NCBI GenBank assembly: GCA_963720675.1
Contig: CAVRGH010000007.1
Span: 218,504-282,503 of the forward strand
Source of the DNA: JALHSW01 sp963720675
GTDB taxonomy: Bacteria > Actinomycetota > Acidimicrobiia > IMCC26256 > PALSA-555
Length of the DNA stretch: 64,000 nt
Reading direction: 5' to 3'
The notes below the pieces were generated by a model that saw only the letters and a list, made by a program, of their open reading frames with translations, was not told the origin of the DNA and did not search any database. The stretch's first letter is position 1. Each line of letters begins with the position of its first letter. A program made the position numbers and the translations under genes. Positions 18,442-26,095 of the stretch are shown here, piece after piece.

Positions 18442-18655
18442 GGGAGCACCGTAGGACGGCGGTCCGGGGCAGCGCATCGGCCTGGAGGCTGACCGGCGCG
18501 TACACCCCGAGGCGTACCCGGCCGGCGGTGGGGGCCCCCGACGAGCGACCTCGGGCGGACCAGCAAGGGCCCCGGGGCCGACGACGGGACGGACGAACGA
18601 GCGCATCGTGCTCGGAGGCCCGACCGACGGGTCACGGCTTCGAACAGGAGACCTC

Positions 18656-19435
18656 ATGACCACGACCCTCGAACCCAGAACGCCCCGGCATGCCGCACCG
18701 GTTCCGGCCGCTCCCGCGGCGCGAACCGTGGCCGCCACCAAGGTGTACGGCGACGGGCCGACCGCCGTGCGCGCGCTCGACGGCGTCGACGTGGAGTTCG
18801 CCGCCGGCCGATTCACCGCGATCATGGGCCCGTCCGGATCCGGCAAGTCGACGCTGATGCACTGCCTCGCAGGCCTCGACGACGTCACGAGCGGCTCGGT
18901 GTGGATCGGCGACACCGATCTCTCCCGGCTCCGCGACAAGGCGCTCACGACCCTGCGGCGGGATCGCGTCGGCTTCGTGTTCCAGGCGTTCAACCTGGTC
19001 CCGACACTCGACGTGGCCGAGAACATCAACCTGCCGACCTCGCTGGCCGGGCGACGCCCCGACCAGGAGTGGGTCGACCTGGTGATCGACATCGTCGGAC
19101 TGCGCGATCGGCTGCACCACCGGCCGTCGGAGCTCTCGGGCGGCCAGCAGCAGCGCGTCGCCGTTGCTCGGGCGTTGGCCAGCCGGCCCGAGATCGTCTT
19201 CGCGGACGAACCGACGGGCAACCTCGACTCGCGCACCGGCGCCGAGGTGCTCGCATTCCTCCGTCAGGCGGCCCGCGAGCACTCGCAGACCATCGTGATG
19301 GTGACGCACGACCCCGTTGCCGCGTCGTACGCGGACCGGGCGATCTTCCTCGTCGACGGACGCATCGTCGACGACATGCCCGACCCGACGACCGACACGG
19401 TCATCGACCGCATGAAGACCCTGGGGAGGTCCTGA
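18656..19435 (+). CDS. ABC transporter ATPase of the MacB/LolD type
   Basis: The 259-residue ATPase has Walker A GPSGSGKST (58-66), the signature LSGGQQQRVAVARALA and Walker B VFADEPTGNLD. The last is characteristic of ATPases that pair with FtsX-type permeases. An Ala/Pro-rich leader of about 25 residues precedes the domain. ATG at 18656 follows CAGGAG. It is followed 1 base later by the permease, and it is divergent from the two-component genes. This is the usual layout of antimicrobial-peptide or envelope-stress exporters. Confidence 0.95.
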   Translation: MTTTLEPRTPRHAAPVPAAPAARTVAATKVYGDGPTAVRALDGVDVEFAAGRFTAIMGPSGSGKSTLMHCLAGLDDVTSGSVWIGDTDLSRLRDKALTTLRRDRVGFVFQAFNLVPTLDVAENINLPTSLAGRRPDQEWVDLVIDIVGLRDRLHHRPSELSGGQQQRVAVARALASRPEIVFADEPTGNLDSRTGAEVLAFLRQAAREHSQTIVMVTHDPVAASYADRAIFLVDGRIVDDMPDPTTDTVIDRMKTLGRS

Positions 19436-19436
19436 C

Positions 19437-21983
19437 ATGTTGCACCTGACGATCAAGAACCTGTGGGCGCACAAGCTGCGCCTCGCACTCACCAGCGTCG
19501 CGATCATCCTGGGCGTCGGCTTCATGGCCGGCACGATGATCCTGACCGACACGATGGGACATACGTTCGACCAGGTGTTCGAGACGACGAATGCCGGAGT
19601 CGACGTCGTGGTCCAACAGCCGAGCGCCGTCGAGGCACAAGGAGTCGAGCTGCGAGACCGCGTCACGTCCGACACGCTCGAGCGGATCCGCGGCGTCGCC
19701 GGAGTCGACGTCGCTTCGGGCTTCGTGCAGGGGCTTGCGCAGCTGGTCGGCGCGGACGGCACGGTCTCGTCGTTCGATGGACTCGGCGCCACCGTAGGGG
19801 GCAACTGGATCACTGACGCGCGGTTGAACCCGTTCAGCCTCGTCGCCGGGCACGCTCCGGACGGAACTGGCCAGGCGGTCCTGGATCAGCGCACGGCGCG
19901 GGAGCAGGGATGGGTGATCGGTGACTCGTTCACCGTTCTCGCCAAGGGCGCGCCGGTAGAGCTGACCCTGGTGGGGATCGCCACCTTCGGCTCGCTCGAC
20001 GGGCTTCCGGGTTCGACGTTCGTCGCCGTGCAGGACACGGTCGCGCAGCAGCTCTTCGCCGAGCCCGGCGCGTACGACGCGATCCAGGTCGCGGCGGCAG
20101 ACGGCATCAGCGCACGCGCGCTCGCGCGTCGCATCGACGCGGCACTGGGCACCGGTGCGTTCGATGTGGCGACCGGCAAGGCCGACGCAGCAGGAAAGGA
20201 ACGCGACTTCCGTGAGGACCTGAGCTTCTTCAACTCGTTCCTGCTGGCGTTCGCGTTCATCGCACTGTTCGTCGGCACGTTCATCATCTACAACACCTTC
20301 TCGATCCTGGTCGCGCAGCGAACCAAGGACATGGCGATGCTGCGCGCCGTCGGCGCGAGCCGCGGACAGCTGCTGCGCTCGGTGATCGTCGAGTCGGCGA
20401 TCGTCGGCATCGTGGCCGGCGGGGTGGGACTCGCCTTCGGGGTCGCGATGTCGTTCGGGCTCAAGAGTCTGCTCGGCGTGGTCGGCATCGAGGTGCCGGC
20501 GGGAGACACCGTGGTGTCGACGACGACCATCGTCGCGGCGTTCCTGGTCGGCCTGGTTGTCACCGTCGTCTCGGCGGTCGGCCCGGCCATCCGGGGCAGC
20601 CGGGTGCGACCGATCGCCGCACTGCGGGATGCGGCCGTGGATCGCTCCGGTTCATCGGCGCGACGCACGGTCATCGGCTCGATCATGACCGGGCTGGGCG
20701 TGGTGGTCTTCGCGGCCGGCGTCACCGGTCACGGCGAGGGCGCGTTGCCTTTGCTGGGCATCGGCGCGCTGATCACGATCCTCGGGGTGTTCGTCCTCGG
20801 ACCCGTCATCTCCCGTCCGATCATGCAGGTGCTGGGCGCTCCGATCGCTCGCACCGGCGTGGCCGGGCGCCTGGCCAAGGGCAACGCGACCAGGAACCCC
20901 AAGCGCACGGCGGCGACCGCCTCGGCACTGATGATCGGTGTCGCGCTGGTCGGGTTCATCACGATCGTCGCGTCGTCGACGAAGGCATCGGTCGCCGCGA
21001 CCGTCGACCGCTCGTTGCGGGCCGACTTCGTCGTCGACTCCGGTGCGTTCGGACAAGGGGGCTTCAACCCGGCGCTGGAGGACCAGCTGATGGCACTGGA
21101 CGAGGTCGTTGCCGTGTCCGGGCTGCGCAGCACACCTGCATCCATCGGCCACGACCAGACGGCCCTGGGCGCCGTCGACACTGGCACGATCGACGCGCTG
21201 TACGACCTCAAGGTGACCCGCGGCGCCATCACTGACGTCGTGGAGGACGGAGTTGCGATCTCGACGGAGGTCGCTCGGGAACGTGGCTTGCGGCTCGGCG
21301 ATCCGGTCCGCGTCACCTTGGCCACCGGGGACGTCGATCTGCGAGTCGCGGCCGTCTTCGCCGAGCCGCTCGCCGGCCAGGGCACCAGCGACTACTTGGT
21401 CGACCTGCCGACGTTCGAGCGTCACGTGACCGATCAGTTCGACCAGATCGTGTACGTGCGCACGGGCGACGGAGTCGACGCGGCGACTGCCCGGGCGTCG
21501 CTGGACCGGCTGCTCCAGGACTACCCGAACGCGGCCCTGGAAGATCAAGCGTCGTTCAAGGAGAGCATCACCAGCGAGATCGACCAGGTCATCCAGCTGG
21601 TGTACGCCCTGCTGGCGCTTGCCTTGTTGATCGCACTGATCGGGATCGCGAACACCCTTGCACTCTCGGTGCACGAGCGTCGCCGCGAGATCGGCCTGCT
21701 GCGGGCCGTGGGGATGACGCGCGGACAGGTGCGTCGGACCGTTCGGTGGGAGTCGCTGATGATCTCGGTGCTCGGTGTTGCACTGGGTTGTGCGCTGGCG
21801 ATCGGCAGCGCCTGGGGGATCGTCCGGGCACTCGCCGACCAGGATGTCTCGACGTTTGCGCTGCCGACGGCGCAGCTCGTGGTCATCGCTGGGATCGCGT
21901 GCGCCGCCGGTGTCGTTGCCGCGGTGCTCCCTGCCCGCCGCGCCGCCCGGCTCGACGTCCTCCGGGCGGTCGGTGGCATCTGA
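19437..21983 (+). CDS. FtsX-like ABC permease with two core domains
   Basis: The 848-residue permease begins with one membrane helix (LTSVAIILGVGFMAGTMIL) and a large extracytoplasmic MacB-type domain. The first three-helix FtsX core (FNSFLLAFAFIALFVGTFII and following) comes next, then further helices and a second extracytoplasmic domain. A second FtsX core at the C terminus holds VYALLALALLIALIGIANTL. This 4+4 layout matches actinobacterial full-length FtsX permeases. ATG at 19437 follows GGGGAGG and comes directly after the ATPase stop. The complex probably expels a lipid, peptide or antibiotic. The substrate is unknown. Confidence 0.93.
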   Translation: MLHLTIKNLWAHKLRLALTSVAIILGVGFMAGTMILTDTMGHTFDQVFETTNAGVDVVVQQPSAVEAQGVELRDRVTSDTLERIRGVAGVDVASGFVQGLAQLVGADGTVSSFDGLGATVGGNWITDARLNPFSLVAGHAPDGTGQAVLDQRTAREQGWVIGDSFTVLAKGAPVELTLVGIATFGSLDGLPGSTFVAVQDTVAQQLFAEPGAYDAIQVAAADGISARALARRIDAALGTGAFDVATGKADAAGKERDFREDLSFFNSFLLAFAFIALFVGTFIIYNTFSILVAQRTKDMAMLRAVGASRGQLLRSVIVESAIVGIVAGGVGLAFGVAMSFGLKSLLGVVGIEVPAGDTVVSTTTIVAAFLVGLVVTVVSAVGPAIRGSRVRPIAALRDAAVDRSGSSARRTVIGSIMTGLGVVVFAAGVTGHGEGALPLLGIGALITILGVFVLGPVISRPIMQVLGAPIARTGVAGRLAKGNATRNPKRTAATASALMIGVALVGFITIVASSTKASVAATVDRSLRADFVVDSGAFGQGGFNPALEDQLMALDEVVAVSGLRSTPASIGHDQTALGAVDTGTIDALYDLKVTRGAITDVVEDGVAISTEVARERGLRLGDPVRVTLATGDVDLRVAAVFAEPLAGQGTSDYLVDLPTFERHVTDQFDQIVYVRTGDGVDAATARASLDRLLQDYPNAALEDQASFKESITSEIDQVIQLVYALLALALLIALIGIANTLALSVHERRREIGLLRAVGMTRGQVRRTVRWESLMISVLGVALGCALAIGSAWGIVRALADQDVSTFALPTAQLVVIAGIACAAGVVAAVLPARRAARLDVLRAVGGI

Positions 21984-21999
21984 GAGCACGCGCCGGTAC

Positions 22000-22036
22000 G
22001 GGCGTCGGTCGCGGGGTTCGCCTGCGACCGACGCCC
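22000..22036. terminator. Strong hairpin terminator after the FtsX permease
   Basis: Thirteen bases (GGGCGTCGGTCGC) pair perfectly with 22024-22036, and the stem can be extended by three more pairs including one G-U, leaving a 5-base loop. It starts 16 bases after the permease stop. No T-run follows, as is usual for hairpin terminators of GC-rich actinobacteria. It also lies 40 bases past the end of the minus-strand gene at 22077, so it may serve both. Confidence 0.7.
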
Positions 22037-22076
22037 GCCGTCGCGCTCGGGCGTCCAGGGCGCCTCGAGTCGCGTC

Positions 22077-22499
22077 CTACCGTGATTCTGGTGCTGGTCC
22101 CTGGGTCTGGGCATCGGTCGTGCCACCGTCGATCGCAGCCACGAGGCGTTCGCAGTCGGCGACCGTGACGGTGAGCGCCGAGTGAGCTTTGCGGCCGAGT
22201 ACTGGCGGGACCGGCTCGTTGAAGTGGACGCAGACACCGCGCTCACTGTTCGTACCGAAGGTCAGCCCGTCATCCACGAACGAGAGCCGCGCGCCGACCG
22301 CGGTGTACCAGCGATAGTTCTCCGTGACGTGCCCCGTCGCGACATTGGCGCGGGGAGTCTCGAGCACGAGCCGCCCGAACGTCGCGCGAAACATCGAGTC
22401 CGAGAGCGTGACGCCGTCCCGATCGGGCCGGGGCCCGAACGGAAGGTGCTGCAGCAGGAACCGCCGGTCGAAGCGATACGGGAAGAAGAGGTCAGGCAT
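22077..22499 (-). CDS. Conserved-type protein of unknown function
   Basis: I do not recognise this 140-residue protein. It has no signal peptide or membrane helix. It is mostly predicted beta (TFGRLVLETPRANVATGHVTENYRWYTAVG) and ends with LTVTVADCERLVAAID, a regular soluble fold of about 130 residues. ATG at 22499 is chosen. A GTG two codons upstream is equally possible. It runs away from the arsenic genes and shares their intergenic region, but there is no sign of a role in arsenic handling. Confidence 0.7.
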   Translation of the reverse strand: MPDLFFPYRFDRRFLLQHLPFGPRPDRDGVTLSDSMFRATFGRLVLETPRANVATGHVTENYRWYTAVGARLSFVDDGLTFGTNSERGVCVHFNEPVPPVLGRKAHSALTVTVADCERLVAAIDGGTTDAQTQGPAPESR

Positions 22500-22541
22500 C
22501 GGCACAGCAAAGCACGCACAGCGACCCCGCCAACCTTAAGT

Positions 22542-22596
22542 ATTGACAACTGTCGATTGGTTCCGTACGTTGGTCGGGTATCGACCGTTGTCGATT
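22542..22596 (+). promoter_or_regulatory. ars promoter with two ArsR operators
   Basis: TTGACA (22543-22548), 17 bases and TACGTT (22566-22571) make a promoter for arsI. The -35 box lies inside ATTGACAACTGTCGAT (22542-22557). A second copy, ATCGACCGTTGTCGAT, at 22580-22595 is a perfect palindrome with 6-base arms. Both match the element between arsR and arsC at 24506, so ArsR binding would cover the -35 and the region just after the start point. Confidence 0.65.
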
Positions 22597-22620
22597 CGAC
22601 AGCCCCTCTGGAGGTACCCC

Positions 22621-23064
22621 GTGTCCCGCGTGCAGCTCGCCCTCAACGTCAGCGACCTCGACCAGGCGGTCGAGTTCTACTCACGACTCTTCTCCACGGA
22701 GCCGGCGAAACGCCGTCCCGGCTACGCGAACTTCGCGATCGCGGATCCGCCGCTCAAGCTCGTCCTCTTCGAAGGCCCTGAAGGCGGCACCCTCAACCAC
22801 CTCGGCGTCGAGACCGAGCGGTCCGAGGACGTCGTGGCCGCCGAGGCTCGCCTCAGCGACACCGGACTCGACACGACCGGCGTCGACGACACGGTCTGTT
22901 GCTACGCCGCCAAGACCGAGACGTGGGTCTCGGACCCTGACGGTGCCCGCTGGGAGTGGTACGTCAAGACCGGCGACACCGAACAGATGACCAACCAGGT
23001 GCTCAGCGACGACGGCACCGCGGTGTGCTGCGCGGCCGAGCCTGCGGGTACCGCCGCTCAGTGA
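22621..23064 (+). CDS. arsI: ArsI-like C-As lyase, VOC fold
   Basis: This 147-residue vicinal-oxygen-chelate protein belongs to the ArsI/CadI group. It has the adjacent cysteines Cys93-Cys94 in TVCCYAAKTETWVSDPDG, the trivalent-arsenical binding motif of ArsI. Candidate metal ligands are Gln5, His60 and Glu112. ArsI cleaves the carbon-arsenic bond of trivalent methyl and aromatic arsenicals using ferrous iron and oxygen. GTG at 22621 follows GGAGG. It is the first gene after an ArsR-type promoter and overlaps acr3 by 4 bases. The C terminus carries one more cysteine pair (VCCAAE), which may add arsenic binding. Confidence 0.88.
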   Translation: MSRVQLALNVSDLDQAVEFYSRLFSTEPAKRRPGYANFAIADPPLKLVLFEGPEGGTLNHLGVETERSEDVVAAEARLSDTGLDTTGVDDTVCCYAAKTETWVSDPDGARWEWYVKTGDTEQMTNQVLSDDGTAVCCAAEPAGTAAQ

Positions 23065-24142
23065 CCGAGCCGCACAGCAGGACCGCCACGGAATCGGCGC
23101 CGGTCGGATCGCGACTCTCGACGCTCGACCGCTTCCTTCCCTTGTGGATCGGTGCGGCCATGGCCGGGGGCCTGCTCCTCGGGCGGGCGATCCCTGATCT
23201 CAACAGCTCGCTCGAGAGCATCAAGATCGACACTGTGTCGCTCCCGATCGCGATCGGGTTGCTGGCGATGATGTACCCGGTGCTCGCCAAGGTGCGGTAC
23301 CGGCACATCGGAGACGAGCTGACCGACCGTCGCGCGCTGGTGATGTCGCTGTTGCTGAACTGGGTGATCGGACCCGCGCTCGATGTTCACCCTGGCGTGG
23401 GTGTTCCTCGCCGATCTTCCCGAGCTGCGAACCGGGCTCATCATCGTCGGGCTCGCGCGCTGCATCGCCATGGTCCTCATCTGGAACGACCTCGCCAACG
23501 GGAGCCGCGAGCTCGCCGCGGTCCTCGTGGCGATCAACTCGCTCTTCCAGATCGTCATGTACTCGGTGCTGGGCTGGTTCTACCTGACCGTGCTCCCGGG
23601 GTGGCTCGGGCTCGACACCCAGAGTCTCGACGTGTCCGTGTGGGACATCGCGAAGTCGGTGCTGATCTTCCTTGGCATCCCCCTCCTTGCGGGATTCCTC
23701 ACCCGCACGATCGGCGAGCGACGCAAGGGCACCGAGTGGTACGAGCAGACGTTCCTCCCCCGCATCGGCCCGATCGCGTTGTGGGGGCTCCTGTTCACGA
23801 TCGTCGTGCTGTTCGCGCTCCAGGGCGAGCAGATCACCTCGAACCCGTTGGACGTCGCGCGCGTTGCGATCCCGCTCCTCGTCTACTTCGCGCTCGATGT
23901 GGGGCGGAGCGTTCGCCGCCGGGGTGCGCATGTCCTTCCCCTACGAACGGAACGCAGCGATCGCGTTCACCGCGGCGGGCAACAACTTCGAGCTCGCCAT
24001 CGCGGTCTCGATCGCGGTGTTCGGCATCACGTCTGGACAAGCGCTCGCCGGCACCATCGGACCACTCATCGAGGTCCCCGCGCTCATCGGGCTCGTCTAC
24101 GTCTCGCTGTGGGCCCGACGACGGTGGTACCCGAAAGCCTGA
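23061..24142 (+). CDS. acr3: Arsenite efflux permease ACR3, with two frame breaks
   Basis: This is the ACR3-family arsenite/H+ antiporter of the inner membrane. The sense is spread over three frames. The first part runs to LLLNWVIGPAL near 23381. The second, from MFTLAWVFLADLPELRTGLI to IPLLVYFAL, ends near 23895. The third runs from MWGGAFAAGVRMSFPYERNA to the stop. The conserved ACR3 sense (LARCIAMVLIWNDLA and GNNFELAIAVSIAVFG) is fully present. Deleting one G at 23382 and one at 23896, both in the context GCGCTCGATG, gives exactly 360 codons. The GTG start overlaps the arsI stop. Ten membrane helices are expected. The breaks look like sequencing insertions. Confidence 0.85.
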
Positions 24143-24152
24143 CGCGCGCCCG

Positions 24153-24488
24153 TCAGCGCTTGAATGCTTGTCGGACCGCGTCGAGGCGCTCCGGCACGAT
24201 CGACCAGTGGACCCACCGGCCGCGCTTCTCTCCGGTGATCAAGCCGACGTCCGCCAAGACCTTGGTGTGGTGGCTGATCGTTGGCTGGCTGCGGTCGAGT
24301 GGGGCAAGGAGGTCGCATGCGCAGATTTCGCCGGCGTCCGCGATCAGGCTGAGACAGCGCAAGCGCACCGGATCGGCCATGGCCGCGAAGACTCGCGCCA
24401 GATCCTCGGCGTCCTGCTCTTCGAGGGGCGCGGCGAGCACGGAGGGGCAGCACACCTCCGACTCGGTCGGCGCAAGCCTTGCAGCCAT
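24153..24488 (-). CDS. arsR: Arsenic-responsive repressor ArsR
   Basis: This 111-residue ArsR/SmtB repressor has a winged helix with recognition helix SQPTISHHTKVLADVGLI. Its As(III) sensor cysteines are Cys56 and Cys58 (EICACDLLAPLD), equivalent to the ELCVCDL motif of plasmid ArsR. An extra Cys13-Cys14 pair may act as a third ligand. ATG at 24488 follows GGAGGGAGG. A longer frame to 24542 would run through the operator and is rejected. It is divergent from arsC across a palindromic operator and convergent with acr3. It should repress both sets of ars genes and itself. Confidence 0.93.
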   Translation of the reverse strand: MAARLAPTESEVCCPSVLAAPLEEQDAEDLARVFAAMADPVRLRCLSLIADAGEICACDLLAPLDRSQPTISHHTKVLADVGLITGEKRGRWVHWSIVPERLDAVRQAFKR

Positions 24489-24505
24489 CAGAGCCTCCCT
24501 CCGAG

Positions 24506-24521
24506 ATTGACATATGTCGAT
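24506..24521. promoter_or_regulatory. ArsR operator between arsR and arsC
   Basis: ATTGACATATGTCGAT contains the perfect 10-base palindrome GACATATGTC, extended by near-matching arms. It starts 18 bases upstream of the arsR start codon. The same layout, with arms ATYGAC and GTCGAT around four bases, occurs twice before arsI. This is the likely target of the ArsR protein encoded alongside. Confidence 0.7.
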
Positions 24522-24609
24522 GTATCTGAGACCATCGATCAATCGACGAACGCCAATCTACCAGTGGGACCCGCGGACCGATACCGTCGTCGTCGGCCAA
24601 GGAGCAACC

Positions 24610-25251
24610 GTGACCGAGTCGACCCTCACCATCGACCAACAGCTCTCGCTCCGCTCCGCGGCCCGGCGGCTCGCGACCCAGTTCGACGGCACCTTCAACA
24701 CCGAGACGATCGAACGCTTCCTCCACTCGAGCTACGAGCAGTTCGCGACCAACGCGACCGCCACCAACTTCCTCCCTGTCCTCGCCGAGAAGTTCGCCCG
24801 TCAACGCCTCCGCGCCCTCGCGCGCGTCGAAGGCTTGGCGACCGACGGACTTCCCACCGTGCTGTTCCTCTGCGTCCACAACGCGGGACGAAGCCAGATG
24901 GCACTGGGCTGGTTCAACCAGCTCGCGGGCGACCACGCCGTCGCCTGGTCGGGCGGTTCCGAGCCCGGCAACGAAGTCAACCCCGCCGCGATCGCCGCGA
25001 TGGCCGAGATCGGCATCGACATCACCGGCGAGTACCCCAAGCCCTGGACCGAGGAGATCGTGAAGGCCGCCGATGTCGTCATCACCATGGGCTGCGGCGA
25101 CGCGTGCCCCCTCTATCCCGGCAAGCGCTATGAGGACTGGGAGCTCGAGGACCCCGCCGGCCAGGACGTCGCAGCCGTCCGCCCGATCCGGGACGAGATC
25201 GGGGCGCGGGTTCGCGCCCTCCTGGACAGCCTCGGCGTCGCGACCACATGA
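24610..25251 (+). CDS. arsC: Arsenate reductase, LMW phosphatase fold with N-terminal helical domain
   Basis: The 213-residue protein has two parts. Residues about 8-70 form a helical domain (DQQLSLRSAARRLATQFDG and following) of the three-helix type found in front of actinobacterial arsenate reductases. Residues 82-210 are a low-molecular-weight phosphatase domain with the loop LCVHNAGRS (Cys88, Arg94). Such enzymes reduce arsenate to arsenite, in actinobacteria usually with mycothiol and mycoredoxin. GTG at 24610 follows AAGGAG. It is divergent from arsR and forms a complete detoxification route with acr3 (efflux) and arsI (organoarsenicals). Confidence 0.9.
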   Translation: MTESTLTIDQQLSLRSAARRLATQFDGTFNTETIERFLHSSYEQFATNATATNFLPVLAEKFARQRLRALARVEGLATDGLPTVLFLCVHNAGRSQMALGWFNQLAGDHAVAWSGGSEPGNEVNPAAIAAMAEIGIDITGEYPKPWTEEIVKAADVVITMGCGDACPLYPGKRYEDWELEDPAGQDVAAVRPIRDEIGARVRALLDSLGVATT

Positions 25252-25333
25252 CCGTCGCGCTCCGGCGAGCACACGGAGAACACGATGCTCGCCGAAGTGG
25301 ACACCAACCGGGTCAGATTCTCGAGTCGGGCAG

Positions 25334-25345
25334 TACGCTCGTCGG
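25334..25345 (+). promoter_or_regulatory. Leaderless -10 element
   Basis: TACGCT (25334-25339) sits 6 bases before the GTG at 25346, the same box and spacing as before the deoxyribosyltransferase-like gene at 14187. No ribosome site is visible in the intervening bases. Confidence 0.5.
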
Positions 25346-26071
25346 GTGCCGACCTTCGTACTCGTGCATGGAGCAATGCACGGCGGCTGGTGTTGGCGCG
25401 GTGTTGCAGGAGAGTTGCGGCGAGACGGGCACGATGTGTTCACGCCGACACTCACGGGACAGGGTGAACGGGCTCATCTCCGCACGCCATCAACCTCGAC
25501 GACCACGCATGTCGAGGACCTCGTGGCCATGTTCGAGTTCGAAGACCTTTCGGATGTGGTCGTCGTGTTCCACAGCTATTCGGGTGTGCTCGCCGGCCCT
25601 GTCGCGCAACGCTGCAGCGCCCGAATACGTTGCATCGTCTATCTGGGCGCGTTCCTCGCACAGCCCGGCGAGTCCCTCCTCGATGTCGAACCGGCCGAGG
25701 TCGGTGACCACTACCGCTCGCTCGCAGCCGAGTCGGCGACGGGTGACGTGATCCCCGCTTCCACTGCGTTCCTCGACCAGTGGGGCGTGCGCGACCCTGC
25801 GCAGCGCGACTGGGTGGCGCCGCGGCTCACGTCGTTCCCGTTTCGCTGCGTCACAGACCGCGTCGAGTTCGACGCGGCGGCACTCGACCTGCTGCGCCAG
25901 GTGTACGTCCGCCACACGAACCCACCCTTGGCGAGTCTGGACCTCTCCTTCGGACGTGCCCGTGACCGCGGATGGGAGACCCATGACCTGGACACCGGTC
26001 ACGACTGCATGATCGAGGCGCCGACCATCACCGCGGCGTTGCTCGGCCGCATCAGCGCCGGCGACGCCTAG
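25346..26071 (+). CDS. Alpha/beta hydrolase, salicylate-esterase/EstC-like
   Basis: This 241-residue alpha/beta hydrolase starts with TFVLVHGAMHGGWCWRGVAGEL, the oxyanion-hole segment of the plant-esterase-like group. The nucleophile elbow is HSYSG, with the second Ser in the usual Gly-flanked position unusual for its neighbour. The catalytic His is in DTGHDCMIEAP near the C terminus. Members hydrolyse small esters or lactones. GTG at 25346 is chosen because the domain starts there and a -10 box stands 6 bases upstream. It has no operon partner, so the substrate is unknown. Confidence 0.85.
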   Translation: MPTFVLVHGAMHGGWCWRGVAGELRRDGHDVFTPTLTGQGERAHLRTPSTSTTTHVEDLVAMFEFEDLSDVVVVFHSYSGVLAGPVAQRCSARIRCIVYLGAFLAQPGESLLDVEPAEVGDHYRSLAAESATGDVIPASTAFLDQWGVRDPAQRDWVAPRLTSFPFRCVTDRVEFDAAALDLLRQVYVRHTNPPLASLDLSFGRARDRGWETHDLDTGHDCMIEAPTITAALLGRISAGDA

Positions 26072-26095
26072 CAACGGAGCCTCGATCGGTCGCGC

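Noticed and set aside
16550..18505. Single long frame covering both the response regulator and much of the kinase region
   Set aside because: The part beyond the receiver start is an out-of-frame shadow of the histidine kinase gene.
23061..24142. Programmed frameshifting as an explanation for the two acr3 breaks
   Set aside because: There is no slippery heptamer or hairpin, ACR3 genes are not known to be recoded, and similar breaks affect unrelated genes in this window.
24153..24542. Longer ArsR start at 24542
   Set aside because: It would run through the palindromic operator, and the ATG at 24488 has GGAGGGAGG in front.
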